A DNA stretch of 64,000 nucleotides from UBA2227 sp036677505 (GCA_036677505.1 JAVBWK010000027.1:1-64000); one strand, 5' to 3'; shown: positions 23,945 to 33,535, numbered from the stretch's first letter. Numbers and translations are program-made. Notes: a model not told the origin generated them from the sequence alone.

Positions 23945-26320
23945 AAATCCGTTGTCCAAAGCAATGACACTGCTGAAAGTAGCATCTTTTGCCATGATCG
24001 GTACATCTTTAAACATGATCGTTTTGAGTGATCCGTTGAGAATGTCGAAGGAATCATAAACCGAACCGGTGATCATATAACGAACTTTCTGAGGGTTGGA
24101 TTTTACTTTCTTAGCAATCAGTTCCCCACGTACCGGCCGGTTGGTCCGAAGGATATCATTGGCCCTTATCCGCTTGCATGTTCCCTTATCACTGAGAATG
24201 ACCACATAATCCGAATCTTTGATCAATCGGCATCCATAAGCGACCGCATCCATGGCTGTCAGATTCAGCGCCTTAACCCCTTTGGACTTGCACTGCACCG
24301 AAGGGATCTGATTCTGACTGTATCGTGCCAACAACCCGCCTTCGCTGACCACCAGAATGTCCTGATGTTCACCGACCAAAAAGGAACTGACAATTTCGGT
24401 TTTATGATTCAGCGTCATGGCAGCGGATACTTTGCTGTTGCGGACCAGTACCCAATCGGCAGCCGGTGTCTTTTTGATATATCCGTCCTTACTAACCGTG
24501 ACAATCCACTGATACGTCGTAAAGTCCTTGAACAAAAAGGCACTGACGATTTTATCTTCATTTTCACCTTTGACCCACTGATTGAGGTGCGTTCCGATTT
24601 CCTTGTATTTGGCTTCATCGATCTGATATACCGGCAGGTAAGCATAATTGCCCTTTTTGGTAATCAGTATCAACGTGTCGAGAGTATCGCACTCGATCGA
24701 ACCGACCAGCCGGTCCCCTTCTTTCAGACCGGTCAGACCTTCCGAAGCTGTTTTAGACCGCATCGAAACCCGCTTGAGATAGCCGTCTCTCGATACCGTG
24801 ACCACGACCCGTTCATTGGCAATCATGCTCAGTTTATCGATGACGATTTCGGATACTTCCTTTTCAATCACGCTGCGACGCGGGATAGAGAATTTCTCTT
24901 TGATTTCCTTTAACTCTTTGATGATGACGCTGCGCAGCATTTCGGGCTGATCGATGATGGTTTTCAGATACTCCATCTCATTGATCAGCAAGGCAAATTC
25001 CTCGCGCAAAGCGACAATATCGGTGTTTGTCAAACGGTAAAGGCGCAAAGTGACAATGGCTTCGGCCTGAGCATCGCTGAAATCGAAACTTTTGCACAGC
25101 CTTGCCTTGGCATCAGCTTTATCCTTGGACGAACGGATGATCGCAATGATTTCATCGAGGATCGACACGGCTTTGATCAGACCTTCGAGAATGTGCAGAC
25201 GGTCCTCCATTTTGGCATAGCGGTACTGACTGCGTTTGAGCACGACCTCTTTGCGATGAGCAATGTAAGCATCCAGCAAGCCGAAAATGCCGAGCTGGAC
25301 CGGCCGCTGATGCACGATGGCCACCATGTTGATATTGTATGAAACCTGCAGATCGGTGCTTTTGTATATGACATTGGTCACCAGATTCGCATCTGTTTCT
25401 TTGCGCAGATCGATTACGATCCGCAATCCGTTACGATCGGATTCATCCCTGACATCCAGGATGCCATCGACGGTTTTATTGAGCCGGATGTCGTCGAGTT
25501 TTCTGACGACATTGGCCTTGATGACTTCATACGGGATTTCGGTGATGATGATCTGTTTGATCGTCTTGGTTTCTCTGACTTCCAGTTTACTGCGGATGAT
25601 GACCTTCCCTTTACCGGATGCGAAGTAATCCCGGATGCCCTCTTCCCCCTGAACGATCGCTCCGGTCGGAAAATCCGGTCCCTGACAGATGTCCATGATT
25701 TCTTCCAGGGTGCAAAACGGCGTATTCATCCGGTAGATTGTGGCGTCGATGATTTCACCGAGATTGTGGGGCGGGATGTTAGTTGCATATCCGGCTGAGA
25801 TCCCGGTAGCTCCGTTGACCAATAGCTGCGGATAGCCGGCAGGCAGGACGGTCGGTTCTTCCGTGGTATCATCAAAATTCAGGGTAAAAGGCACGGTCTG
25901 CTCGTCAATGTCGGTCAAAAGATGCTGAGCAAATGCAGACAGACGAGCCTCGGTATAACGCATGGCCGCGGCCGGATCATCATCGATTGATCCGTTATTG
26001 CCCTGCATATCAACTAAAGGGATATTCATTTTCCAGGGCTGCGACAGACGCACCATGGCTTCGTAAACGCTCGAATCGCCGTGGGGGTGATAATTACCGA
26101 TGACCAGACCGACGGTCTTTGCGGACTTCCGATAAGTCTTATCGGCGGTGTTGCCATCGTTATGCATGGCATACAGGATACGACGCTGAACCGGTTTGCA
26201 TCCGTCGCGCGCATCCGGCAGCGCCCGATCCTGAATGATGTATTTGGAATAGCGGCCGAAGCGGTCTTCCATTACATCTTCCAGGGCTAACGTTTTAATC
26301 ACTGATTGTTCGTCCGCCAT
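23846..26320 (-). CDS. parC: DNA topoisomerase IV subunit A
   Basis: ParC is the DNA-cleaving subunit of topoisomerase IV, which decatenates daughter chromosomes. The 824-residue protein has the quinolone-region HPHGDSSVYEAM with intact serine and glutamate, the catalytic tyrosine in AMRYTEARLS and a C-terminal beta-pinwheel. The gyrase-specific GyrA box is not apparent, and parE-parC followed by nearby plsY matches topo IV in Bacillus. The ATG at 26320 follows AAAGGAGGGTGGCT and overlaps parE by 26 bp; the upstream in-frame extension is non-conserved. Confidence 0.93.
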   Translation of the reverse strand: MADEQSVIKTLALEDVMEDRFGRYSKYIIQDRALPDARDGCKPVQRRILYAMHNDGNTADKTYRKSAKTVGLVIGNYHPHGDSSVYEAMVRLSQPWKMNIPLVDMQGNNGSIDDDPAAAMRYTEARLSAFAQHLLTDIDEQTVPFTLNFDDTTEEPTVLPAGYPQLLVNGATGISAGYATNIPPHNLGEIIDATIYRMNTPFCTLEEIMDICQGPDFPTGAIVQGEEGIRDYFASGKGKVIIRSKLEVRETKTIKQIIITEIPYEVIKANVVRKLDDIRLNKTVDGILDVRDESDRNGLRIVIDLRKETDANLVTNVIYKSTDLQVSYNINMVAIVHQRPVQLGIFGLLDAYIAHRKEVVLKRSQYRYAKMEDRLHILEGLIKAVSILDEIIAIIRSSKDKADAKARLCKSFDFSDAQAEAIVTLRLYRLTNTDIVALREEFALLINEMEYLKTIIDQPEMLRSVIIKELKEIKEKFSIPRRSVIEKEVSEIVIDKLSMIANERVVVTVSRDGYLKRVSMRSKTASEGLTGLKEGDRLVGSIECDTLDTLILITKKGNYAYLPVYQIDEAKYKEIGTHLNQWVKGENEDKIVSAFLFKDFTTYQWIVTVSKDGYIKKTPAADWVLVRNSKVSAAMTLNHKTEIVSSFLVGEHQDILVVSEGGLLARYSQNQIPSVQCKSKGVKALNLTAMDAVAYGCRLIKDSDYVVILSDKGTCKRIRANDILRTNRPVRGELIAKKVKSNPQKVRYMITGSVYDSFDILNGSLKTIMFKDVPIMAKDATFSSVIALDNGFSLITGIEEVPIVDIPVKPESTAMEMMALDLEE

Positions 26321-28238
26321 AGCCACCCTCCTTTGCGAGTTGTTCTTCCATGGTAAAAGCCACGTGCTCTTCGATCCAGTCGCGGCGCAAATTGGCTTTA
26401 TCACCCATCAGAATGCTTACTTTCTTATTTGCCATCAGGGCATCTTCAATGCTGATTTGAATCAGGGTGCGGGTTTTCGGATTCATCGTCGTTTCCCATA
26501 GCTGATCGGCATTCATTTCGCCCAGTCCTTTATAGCGCTGAAGCTCACACCGCCCCAGACTTTCCCGTTTCAGACGAAGATCATCGTCATCATAGGCATA
26601 CACCGACTGCTTCCCTTTGGTCAGTTTGTATAACGGCGGCAATGCGATATACACTTTGCCGGCATCGATCAGCGGACGCATATAGCGATAGAAGAACGTC
26701 AGCAGCAATACCTGAATATGGGCACCGTCGGTGTCCGCATCGGTCATGATGATGATTTTATCATAATTGCAGTCACTGACTTCAAAATCCAGACCCACTC
26801 CGGCACCCAATGCATGAATGATGGTATTGAGTTCTTCATTTTTTTCAATGTCGCTGATGCTGGCTTTTTCGGTATTGAGCACTTTGCCGCGCAACGGTAA
26901 AATCGCCTGAAACTTAGAATCGCGGCCTTGTTTGGCACTGCCTCCGGCAGAATCCCCTTCCACCAGAAACAGCTCGTTTTTCTTGCTGTCTTTGCTTTGC
27001 GCCGCAGCCAGTTTTCCGGAAAGCAAACGCTCGCTTTTGCCATTCTTTTTGCCCTTGCGAGCTTCCTCACGGGCTTTACGCGCGGCTTCACGGGCCAGAT
27101 ACGCCCGCTGGATCTTTCTGACCAGTTCCAAGGCGAATTCACGGTTTTCCTCAAAGTAGTACGAGAGCTTCTCGCTGAGCAGACTTTCTACCGCCGTTTT
27201 TGCTTCGACCGTACCCAGCTTGCCCTTGGTCTGTCCTTCAAACTGTAACAAATGCTCAGGAATACCGACCGAAATGATTGAGGTGCATCCTTCGCGGATA
27301 TCCGAACCTTCAAAATTCTTATCTTTCTCTTTCAACAGGTTATTTTTTCTGGCAAACTCATTGACAGCTTTGGTCAGTGCCGTCTTAAATCCGACCTCAT
27401 GGGATCCGCCGTCTTTGGTGCGGACCAGATTGACAAAGGAATAGGTCTCCTCCGAATAAGAATCGGTAAACTGAATGGCACAGGCGACATCGATTTCATT
27501 GACTCTGCCTTCGATGATGATCGGTTTATTCATCGTCACGCGGTCTTCGTTGATGTATTGCATAAAGGCCAGCAACCCTTTTTGATACATAAAGGTTTCA
27601 GTTTTATGAGTGCGCTCATCCGTGACGACGAAAGTGATTCCGTTTAGCAGAAAAGCACTTTCCCGGCAACGCTCCAAAATCCAGTCCAGATGAAACTCTA
27701 CGACCGGGAATATCTTTCTGTCCGGTTTGAATCGGACGGTACTGCCGGTCTTATTGGTTTTTCCGATTTCTTTTAAAGGGAAGAGTTTGCTGCCGCCCTT
27801 TTCAAACCGTTTGGAAACGATTTTGCCGTGATTGCTGACGGTGACTTCCAGCCATTCCGATAAGGCATTGACCACCGATGCACCGACCCCGTGCAGCCCT
27901 CCGGCGGTTTTGTATCCGCCTTGGGATGTAAACTTACCGCCTGCGTGAAGCACGCGGAAAATGACGTCCAAGGTGTTGACGCCGGATTCGTGAAGTCCCG
28001 TCGGCATGCCGCGGCCTTCATCTTCAATACGGATAACATCATCTTTCTCAATGGCGACAACAATCTTCTTGCCATAGCCGTTGAGTGCTTCATCGATGGC
28101 ATTATCCAATATTTCCCATACCAAATGATGAAGGCCCCGTGCGTCGGTCGAACCGATGTACATCCCCGGACGTTTCCGTACGGCTTCAAGGCCTTCTAAG
28201 ATCTGGATGCTCGACTCATCATAATTACTTTTACTCAT
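26295..28238 (-). CDS. parE: DNA topoisomerase IV subunit B
   Basis: ParE is the ATPase subunit of topoisomerase IV. The 647-residue protein has the GHKL ATPase motifs (ILDNAIDEALNG, EDEGRGMPTG, GGLHGVGASVVNALS) and the TOPRIM domain with LVEGDSAGGSAKQGRD and MTDADTDGAH. The lack of a gyrase-type insertion and the pairing with parC support ParE rather than GyrB. The ATG at 28238 (MSKSNYDESSIQILEGLEAV) follows GGGAGTCAGAC; ten upstream residues are not conserved. Confidence 0.94.
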   Translation of the reverse strand: MSKSNYDESSIQILEGLEAVRKRPGMYIGSTDARGLHHLVWEILDNAIDEALNGYGKKIVVAIEKDDVIRIEDEGRGMPTGLHESGVNTLDVIFRVLHAGGKFTSQGGYKTAGGLHGVGASVVNALSEWLEVTVSNHGKIVSKRFEKGGSKLFPLKEIGKTNKTGSTVRFKPDRKIFPVVEFHLDWILERCRESAFLLNGITFVVTDERTHKTETFMYQKGLLAFMQYINEDRVTMNKPIIIEGRVNEIDVACAIQFTDSYSEETYSFVNLVRTKDGGSHEVGFKTALTKAVNEFARKNNLLKEKDKNFEGSDIREGCTSIISVGIPEHLLQFEGQTKGKLGTVEAKTAVESLLSEKLSYYFEENREFALELVRKIQRAYLAREAARKAREEARKGKKNGKSERLLSGKLAAAQSKDSKKNELFLVEGDSAGGSAKQGRDSKFQAILPLRGKVLNTEKASISDIEKNEELNTIIHALGAGVGLDFEVSDCNYDKIIIMTDADTDGAHIQVLLLTFFYRYMRPLIDAGKVYIALPPLYKLTKGKQSVYAYDDDDLRLKRESLGRCELQRYKGLGEMNADQLWETTMNPKTRTLIQISIEDALMANKKVSILMGDKANLRRDWIEEHVAFTMEEQLAKEGGYGGRTISD

Positions 28239-28259
28239 GTCTGACTCCCATCTTGTTAT

Positions 28260-28288
28260 ATTATACAAAAAGTTATCATGGTTTTAAA
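28260..28288 (-). promoter_or_regulatory. parE-parC promoter
   Basis: TTTAAA (28283-28288), 17 bp and TATAAT (28260-28265) on the minus strand, back to back with the plsY promoter. Confidence 0.6.
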
Positions 28289-28316
28289 TAGACATTGCCC
28301 CTGTTTATGGTAAAAT
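28289..28316 (+). promoter_or_regulatory. plsY promoter
   Basis: TAGACA (28289-28294), 16 bp and TAAAAT (28311-28316), 17 bp upstream of the plsY start. Confidence 0.6.
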
Positions 28317-28333
28317 GGCAGTGAGGTGATAGT

Positions 28334-28939
28334 ATGGATATTTTGATCATGGTCATCCTGGGATACGTTTTTGGGTCGATCCCCTGGGCCTTGATTATAG
28401 GGAAAGTATTTTACAAGACGGATATCCGTCAACATGGTTCCGGCAACTTGGGCGGAACCAACGCCGGCCGTGTTTTGGGGAAAAAGGCCGGTATCTCCGT
28501 GGCTTTGATGGACTCGCTGAAAGGTTTTATCGCGATCGGTATCGCGGTCACATTTTTCTCGAAAGAAGCCGGGATCGCTGCCGGACTGGCTGCGGCCTTT
28601 GGTCACTGCTATCCGATATTTGCCAATTTCAAAGGCGGCAAAGCCGTTTCGACCGCTTTTGGCTATCTGCTGGGTGTTTCGGTATTCATAACCGGCAATC
28701 CGCAGTACTTGTTTCTGATTCCTTTGGTCACATTCTTCGGTATATTGAAACTGACGAAAATTGTTTCGCTCTCATCGATGATCAGTGTCACCTTGGCTGC
28801 CATCCTGACCTACTTTCTGCAACCGGATTTGTATGTGTTTCTGGCCATGGTGGTCATTGCCGTCTTGGTCATCTGGCGTCACCGTTCGAATATCGGTCGG
28901 ATACTGTCGAATACCGAACGCAAGATCACTTGGATGTAA
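28334..28939 (+). CDS. plsY: Acyl-phosphate glycerol-3-phosphate acyltransferase PlsY
   Basis: PlsY transfers the acyl group of acyl-phosphate to glycerol-3-phosphate, the first membrane step of phospholipid synthesis. The 201-residue multi-pass protein has the family motifs GSGNLGGTNAGRVLGKKAG near residue 36, GHCYPIFANFKGGKAVST near 96 and a late WRHRSNIGRI. Divergent parE-plsY is the Bacillus arrangement. The ATG follows GAGGTGAT. Its 3' end overlaps the convergent oxidoreductase by 14 bp, and its terminator lies inside that gene. Confidence 0.97.
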   Translation: MDILIMVILGYVFGSIPWALIIGKVFYKTDIRQHGSGNLGGTNAGRVLGKKAGISVALMDSLKGFIAIGIAVTFFSKEAGIAAGLAAAFGHCYPIFANFKGGKAVSTAFGYLLGVSVFITGNPQYLFLIPLVTFFGILKLTKIVSLSSMISVTLAAILTYFLQPDLYVFLAMVVIAVLVIWRHRSNIGRILSNTERKITWM

Positions 28940-29867
28940 TCAGTCTGATCATAAGTTCATTGAACGCTTTTGTCAAAATGGGACTTTCACAAAGTCCTTT
29001 TTTTATGCAATCACAGGCGTGATCGATATAATGCGTAAACTCCGAGGGCTGATCCACGGTGAATGTTTCATTGTTTCCGTCATATCGGACCAGTGTGACC
29101 GTATCACTCTTCCAGAAGTTTGATAAAATGATCAATCCTTCTGTGCCATAGATCCGTGCTTCTTTCAGTCCTTCGACACAGATGGCACTGCTTAAAGAAG
29201 CAATGACTCCGGAAGTGAATTTCAGCTGCATATGGGCGTAACCGTCACAGCCGGTGCTCATCGGATAGCGAACGACGGACACCGATTCTGTCTGTTGGCC
29301 AAACAGGGCCAGCGCGAAGGAGATCGGATAGACTCCCACATCAAACAGCGATCCTCCGCCATGGTTGGCATCATACGCCCAGTGATCCATCGGACCGGCA
29401 AAGTCATAGCAGTAACCGGCTTCGATGGCATGTACCTGACCCAGACGACCCTGATCGATCCACTTTTTCACTTGAAACGTCGTAGGTAAAAATACAGTTT
29501 TCTGTGCTTCCATCAAGAGCAGTCCTTTGGCACAAGCCAAGTCAAAGCATTCGTTAAGATCATCTACGTCGTATAACATCGGTTTTTCACAGATGACATG
29601 TTTACCGTGGTGAAGCGATTTCAATATCCACTCTTTATGCAATGCCTGGGGCAGCGCGATATATACTGCGTCAACGACATCGCACTCGACCAGACCCTGA
29701 TAATCCGTGTGGATTTTTATGTCATACTGTTTCGCATAGTTTGTAGTTTTTTCAACATCACGTCCGCCTACCGCGGTGATGACGGCTTGTTGGCTGGTTG
29801 TGACCCCTTTGACGAAACGGTGACTGATTTTTCCGGGGCCCAAGATCCCAAATCGTATTTTACTCAT
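28926..29867 (-). CDS. Gfo/Idh/MocA-family oxidoreductase
   Basis: This 313-residue NAD(P)-dependent dehydrogenase has an N-terminal Rossmann fold (FGILGPGKIS), the diagnostic EKPM motif near residue 94 with the catalytic lysine, and a C-terminal alpha/beta domain. DVGVYPISFAL near residue 175 is typical of the family. The substrate, usually a sugar or cyclitol, cannot be told from sequence. The ATG at 29867 is chosen over the one two codons upstream because GGAGGA is then properly spaced. It overlaps mtgA by 8 bp; the pairing does not suggest a shared pathway. Confidence 0.9.
   Translation of the reverse strand: MSKIRFGILGPGKISHRFVKGVTTSQQAVITAVGGRDVEKTTNYAKQYDIKIHTDYQGLVECDVVDAVYIALPQALHKEWILKSLHHGKHVICEKPMLYDVDDLNECFDLACAKGLLLMEAQKTVFLPTTFQVKKWIDQGRLGQVHAIEAGYCYDFAGPMDHWAYDANHGGGSLFDVGVYPISFALALFGQQTESVSVVRYPMSTGCDGYAHMQLKFTSGVIASLSSAICVEGLKEARIYGTEGLIILSNFWKSDTVTLVRYDGNNETFTVDQPSEFTHYIDHACDCIKKGLCESPILTKAFNELMIRLITSK
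28981..29004 (+). terminator. plsY terminator inside the convergent oxidoreductase gene
   Basis: GGACTTT-cac-AAAGTCC followed by seven T on the plus strand, 41 bp after the plsY stop. The DNA simultaneously encodes the C-terminal part of the oxidoreductase on the other strand. Confidence 0.85.
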
Positions 29868-30564
29868 ACACATCCTCCAGATAGATTTCTTCGGCCTGTT
29901 GCGCTGTGATCACGCCTGTCTCGACCATATCATTCAAAACTTTCTTCTGACGGACTTTCGCCCTGTCAAAATGATTGCTTAGCTGAAAGCGTGAAGGTGA
30001 CTGCGGCAAACCGGCCAGCAGGCTCGCCTGCCCCAAGGTCAGATCATCGGGCTGACGGTTGAAATATCCCACGGATGCCCGCTTGATGCCGGTATATCCG
30101 TCTCCGTAGTAGTTCATGTTGACATATAATTCGAGGGTCTCATCTTTACTGATCAGATTCTCGATATCATAAAGCAGAAACACTTCTGCCACTTTTCGCA
30201 AGAGATTGAATCGGTAGTCAAAATAAAGGTTCTTGCCGACTTGCTGGCCGATCGTACTGCCGCCTTCGAGCCAATCGAAATTTTTCAGATTGGTCCACAA
30301 AGCGCGTCCGATGGCTCGCACATCCAGTCCGGTCCGCTGATAAAAGCGGCGGTCCTCCACGGCGACGACCGCCTGCAGGAAGAAAGGATCGATCTTCTCT
30401 ATCGTCACATAATGATCTGACGCCTGTACCAGCGCTATGGCCTTTTTCAATGGAGTTTCTGCGATGACGATGCGATACTGGATGTATCCGGCCAACAGCA
30501 GCAGCAGTCCAAGAACAAGGCCCGTCAGCAGTACCCGAGTCAGCCATTTTTTTAGAAATTTCAT
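29860..30564 (-). CDS. mtgA: Monofunctional peptidoglycan glycosyltransferase
   Basis: This 234-residue GT51 enzyme polymerises lipid II into glycan strands without a transpeptidase domain. It has one N-terminal transmembrane helix (about 10-32), catalytic glutamate in EDRRFYQRTGLD near residue 70, GGSTIGQQVGKNLYF near 100 and LAGLPQSPSRF near 190. It could support the class A and B PBPs encoded elsewhere in the window. A TATAAT lies about 25 bp upstream of the start, beyond the yneF terminator. Confidence 0.93.
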   Translation of the reverse strand: MKFLKKWLTRVLLTGLVLGLLLLLAGYIQYRIVIAETPLKKAIALVQASDHYVTIEKIDPFFLQAVVAVEDRRFYQRTGLDVRAIGRALWTNLKNFDWLEGGSTIGQQVGKNLYFDYRFNLLRKVAEVFLLYDIENLISKDETLELYVNMNYYGDGYTGIKRASVGYFNRQPDDLTLGQASLLAGLPQSPSRFQLSNHFDRAKVRQKKVLNDMVETGVITAQQAEEIYLEDVYE

Positions 30565-30597
30565 GACATCACCAAACTTATTATACCAAATGGGAAA

Positions 30598-30619
30598 AAG
30601 AAAACACAGTTGCCTGTGC
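30598..30619 (-). terminator. yneF terminator
   Basis: CACAG/CTGTG stem with a 4-base loop (30605-30618), followed on the minus strand by TTTTCTTTTT. Confidence 0.7.
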
Positions 30620-30838
30620 TTACTTGTATTGTTCCATCGACTTCATGATTTGGCGGATTTGTGCTTCCGAGGGTTTGCGCCCCATTTGCATAAACATCGC
30701 GCGAATCATTTTTTCGTTAATCGGCGGATTTTCTTTCAGTTGTTTCAAAAATGTTTTGCGTGTGAAATAGTATCCCAATCCACCGCCGACCAGCAGTCCG
30801 ACCACCAGACTTAACAGACTCATCCAGAAATCATTCAT
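30620..30838 (-). CDS. yneF: YneF-family (UPF0154) small membrane protein
   Basis: This 72-residue protein has one N-terminal transmembrane helix containing GLLVGGGLGYYF and the conserved cytoplasmic tail KENPPINEKMIRAMFMQMGRK with PSEAQIRQIM, which is the UPF0154 signature. The function is unknown, though it is widespread in Bacillota. The ATG at 30838 (MNDFW) aligns with YneF starts. It has its own promoter (30866-30894) and terminator. Confidence 0.9.
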   Translation of the reverse strand: MNDFWMSLLSLVVGLLVGGGLGYYFTRKTFLKQLKENPPINEKMIRAMFMQMGRKPSEAQIRQIMKSMEQYK

Positions 30839-30865
30839 AACACGTTCACCTTCCCTTACCATGTC

Positions 30866-30894
30866 ATTTTACAGTTTTTGTGTCTTATTTACAA
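30866..30894 (-). promoter_or_regulatory. yneF promoter
   Basis: TTGTAA (30889-30894), 17 bp and TAAAAT (30866-30871) on the minus strand. Confidence 0.7.
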
Positions 30895-30901
30895 GTGAAA
30901 G

Positions 30902-31639
30902 TTATAAGGGCAGATTAAGAATGAACCACCCGCCCAAAAACAGACTGAAAAGGTTGGCCAGCAGTACGGTAAAAAATAATCTGACTTTCTTTTTCTCCCT
31001 GACCGTCAACAGGAAAACGACCTCTTCGACAATGATGATCACTGTTTCATAAACGATCAGACCGAATATCATATACACATTTTCGGGACGTCCGGAATTG
31101 ATCATAACATTCAAAAACCCCTGAGTGAACAGATTGACGATCAAAAACAAGATCCAGGTCCTTCTTTGGCGATATCCCATCAGAAAGAATATCAGTGCTT
31201 CAAGGATCAGGGTCGATAACAAACGCAATGAAATCAGGGATGCGTTGCGCTCAAAAGTCGTTCCTTCAATCAGCGTCAGCGTCTGCATATCCAACGTAAA
31301 CAGCTCATTATAACCGCTGCCTCGGATATCATGACGAATGGAATACTGTCGGTTATCCAAGGTAATGATAAATGTTGCATCCGATCCGTCAATGGGTTTA
31401 CTGTGATCAAAATTTGCAATCGAGTGGTAATAAAAGCGGATGTACGTTTCAAGTTTGTTGCTTCTGACCACTCCGGGCATGACATAACCGTCCACGATCA
31501 ACACCCCATCGATGTGATCATAGGTTCCGGGTACGACGATCCACACCATCGGCGGTTCTGCTGAGTTGGCAGATACATCGGTGATGGACATCCAGATGGA
31601 AAAAAACAGAAACAATCCAATCATCACAATTTTTTTCAT
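30902..31639 (-). CDS. Secreted-domain membrane protein of unknown function
   Basis: I do not recognise this 245-residue protein. A signal sequence (residues 1-25, ending VSANSA) is followed by a soluble extracytoplasmic domain (about 28-140) rich in beta-type residues, then four hydrophobic helices (about 140-160, 165-180, 187-212 and 220-243). A basic loop VREKKKVR lies between the last two helices. The layout of an outside sensory-like domain on a four-helix base is seen in some orphan membrane proteins. It lies between typA and yneF, each with its own terminator, so it gives no operon clue. Confidence 0.6.
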   Translation of the reverse strand: MKKIVMIGLFLFFSIWMSITDVSANSAEPPMVWIVVPGTYDHIDGVLIVDGYVMPGVVRSNKLETYIRFYYHSIANFDHSKPIDGSDATFIITLDNRQYSIRHDIRGSGYNELFTLDMQTLTLIEGTTFERNASLISLRLLSTLILEALIFFLMGYRQRRTWILFLIVNLFTQGFLNVMINSGRPENVYMIFGLIVYETVIIIVEEVVFLLTVREKKKVRLFFTVLLANLFSLFLGGWFILNLPL

Positions 31640-31666
31640 AAGTGTATCCTCAACTCTATTTTACAC

Positions 31667-31689
31667 GAAAAAAGGAAGGCGTACCTTCC
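31667..31689 (-). terminator. typA terminator
   Basis: GGAAGG/CCTTCC stem with a TACG loop (31674-31689), followed by six T on the minus strand. Confidence 0.85.
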
Positions 31690-31693
31690 CAAA

Positions 31694-33511
31694 TTACTCG
31701 TTTTCGCCACTTCTTGACGCAAGTTTGCGCTCATAAGGCGTCAGGTATTTCTTGCGCAGCCGGATGGCATCCGGTGTCACTTCGACCAGCTCGTCATCCG
31801 CAATAAACTCCAAAGCTTTCTCTAAGGTCAGTTGAATCGGCGGAGTCAGCCGCATCGCCTCATCATGTCCGGTGGAGCGGATCGCCGTCAGCTTCTTGTT
31901 TTTGGTCGGATTGACTTCCATATCCAAATCGCGGGAAGCAATCCCTAAAATCATCCCCTGATAGACCGGGGTCTGCGGTCCGATGAAGAACTGTCCGCGC
32001 TCCTGCAGGTTAAACAGCGCATAGGTCATGGCTACTCCGGTTTCCGTAGAAATCATGACACCGTTGGTGCGGGTCTGAATTTCGCCGACCATCTCGCCAT
32101 ATCCGTCAAATTTGCGGACCATCACGCCTTCTCCGCGAGTATCATTGATAAACTCGCCGCGATAACCGATCAGTGCCCGCATCGCTGCACGCCAGTACAT
32201 GACGGTGATGCCCATATGTTCATCCATTTTGACCATGTTTGCCTTTCGGATACTCATTTTATTGATGACCGTTCCGACATACTCGTTGGGAACCGTGATA
32301 ACGACCTGTTCCATCGGCTCCATCTTGACACCGTTGACAGTTTTTGTGATGACTTCAGCTTTGGATACGGCCAGTTCATACCCTTCCCGACGCATATTCT
32401 CGATCAGGATGGTAATATGAAGCTCACCTCTTCCGGAAACTTTAAACTTATCGGCACTGTCAGTATCTTCGACTTTCAGTCCGACATTGACTTCCAGTTC
32501 TTTTTCAAGCCGTTCGCGGATGTTTCTGGAGGTAACGTACTTCCCGCTTTTTCCGGCAAAAGGCGAAGTGTTGACTAAAAAGTTAATCGACAGCGTCGGC
32601 GGTTCGATCGGAATGTTTGGCAGCGGTTTGGGATCGGCAATGTCACAGACGGTTTCCCCGATCGATATATCCGCAATCCCGCCAATCAAAACGATATCGC
32701 CGGCAACCACTTCCCTGACCGAGACGCGCTTGGTTCCCTGATAAATAAACAGCTGACTGATGACCTGACGGCGCAGAAATCCGTGCACATCGGCGATCAG
32801 CACCGGCATACCTACCCGAAGGATTCCCTGAAACAGCCGTCCGATTCCGATGCGTCCGATATATTCATCGTACGCCAGTGAGCTGACTTGCATTTGCACG
32901 GGCTCTTGGGTTTTATCCGGATAGCATCCGGCATGTTCGATGATCGTCTCTATCAGCGGCAGGATCGAATCGGATTCATCATCGATGTTTCTTTTAACGA
33001 TACCTTCTCTGGCCACTCCGTAAAGGATCGGAAAGTCCATCTGTTCCTCGCTGGCTTCCAGCTGCAAAAACAGATCATACACCATATCGACCACTTCGAT
33101 GGCGCGTTGGTCCTTTTTGTCGATCTTATTGATCAAAAGAATTGGTTTCAACCCACGTTGCAACGATTTCTGAAGTACGAAACGGGTTTGCGGCATCGGT
33201 CCTTCGGAAGAATCGACCAACAAAATCACAGTGTCGACCGTTGCGATGATCCGTTCGACTTCACTAGAAAAATCGGCGTGTCCCGGCGTATCCACGATAT
33301 TGATTTTGATGTCCTGATATTGAATCGAGCAGTTTTTGGAGTAGATCGTGATCCCGCGTTCGCGTTCAAGGTCGTTGGAGTCCATGACCTGTTCGATGTT
33401 GAGTTGGTTTTTTGCCAAGGCCCCGCCCAAAGACAGAAAGGCGTCGACCAAGGTGCTCTTGCCGGCATCGACATGGGCGATAACCGCAATATTGATAATC
33501 TTTTGATTCAT
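31694..33511 (-). CDS. typA: Ribosome-associated GTPase TypA/BipA
   Basis: This 605-residue translational GTPase binds the ribosome under stress and helps 50S assembly at low temperature. G1 reads AHVDAGKST (BipA usually has HVDHGKTT; the alanine resembles EF-G), then RERGITI, DTPGHADF and NKIDKKDQR follow, with EF-G-like domains III and V and a BipA-specific C-terminus. I see no obvious promoter between the 6S-like RNA terminator and the start, so transcription may come through that terminator. Confidence 0.95.
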   Translation of the reverse strand: MNQKIINIAVIAHVDAGKSTLVDAFLSLGGALAKNQLNIEQVMDSNDLERERGITIYSKNCSIQYQDIKINIVDTPGHADFSSEVERIIATVDTVILLVDSSEGPMPQTRFVLQKSLQRGLKPILLINKIDKKDQRAIEVVDMVYDLFLQLEASEEQMDFPILYGVAREGIVKRNIDDESDSILPLIETIIEHAGCYPDKTQEPVQMQVSSLAYDEYIGRIGIGRLFQGILRVGMPVLIADVHGFLRRQVISQLFIYQGTKRVSVREVVAGDIVLIGGIADISIGETVCDIADPKPLPNIPIEPPTLSINFLVNTSPFAGKSGKYVTSRNIRERLEKELEVNVGLKVEDTDSADKFKVSGRGELHITILIENMRREGYELAVSKAEVITKTVNGVKMEPMEQVVITVPNEYVGTVINKMSIRKANMVKMDEHMGITVMYWRAAMRALIGYRGEFINDTRGEGVMVRKFDGYGEMVGEIQTRTNGVMISTETGVAMTYALFNLQERGQFFIGPQTPVYQGMILGIASRDLDMEVNPTKNKKLTAIRSTGHDEAMRLTPPIQLTLEKALEFIADDELVEVTPDAIRLRKKYLTPYERKLASRSGENE

Positions 33512-33535
33512 AAAATCCTTCTTTCATTCAACCGC

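Noticed and set aside
23846..28238. gyrA/gyrB identity for the topoisomerase pair
   Set aside because: No GyrA box is seen, and the parE-parC order with divergent plsY matches topoisomerase IV.
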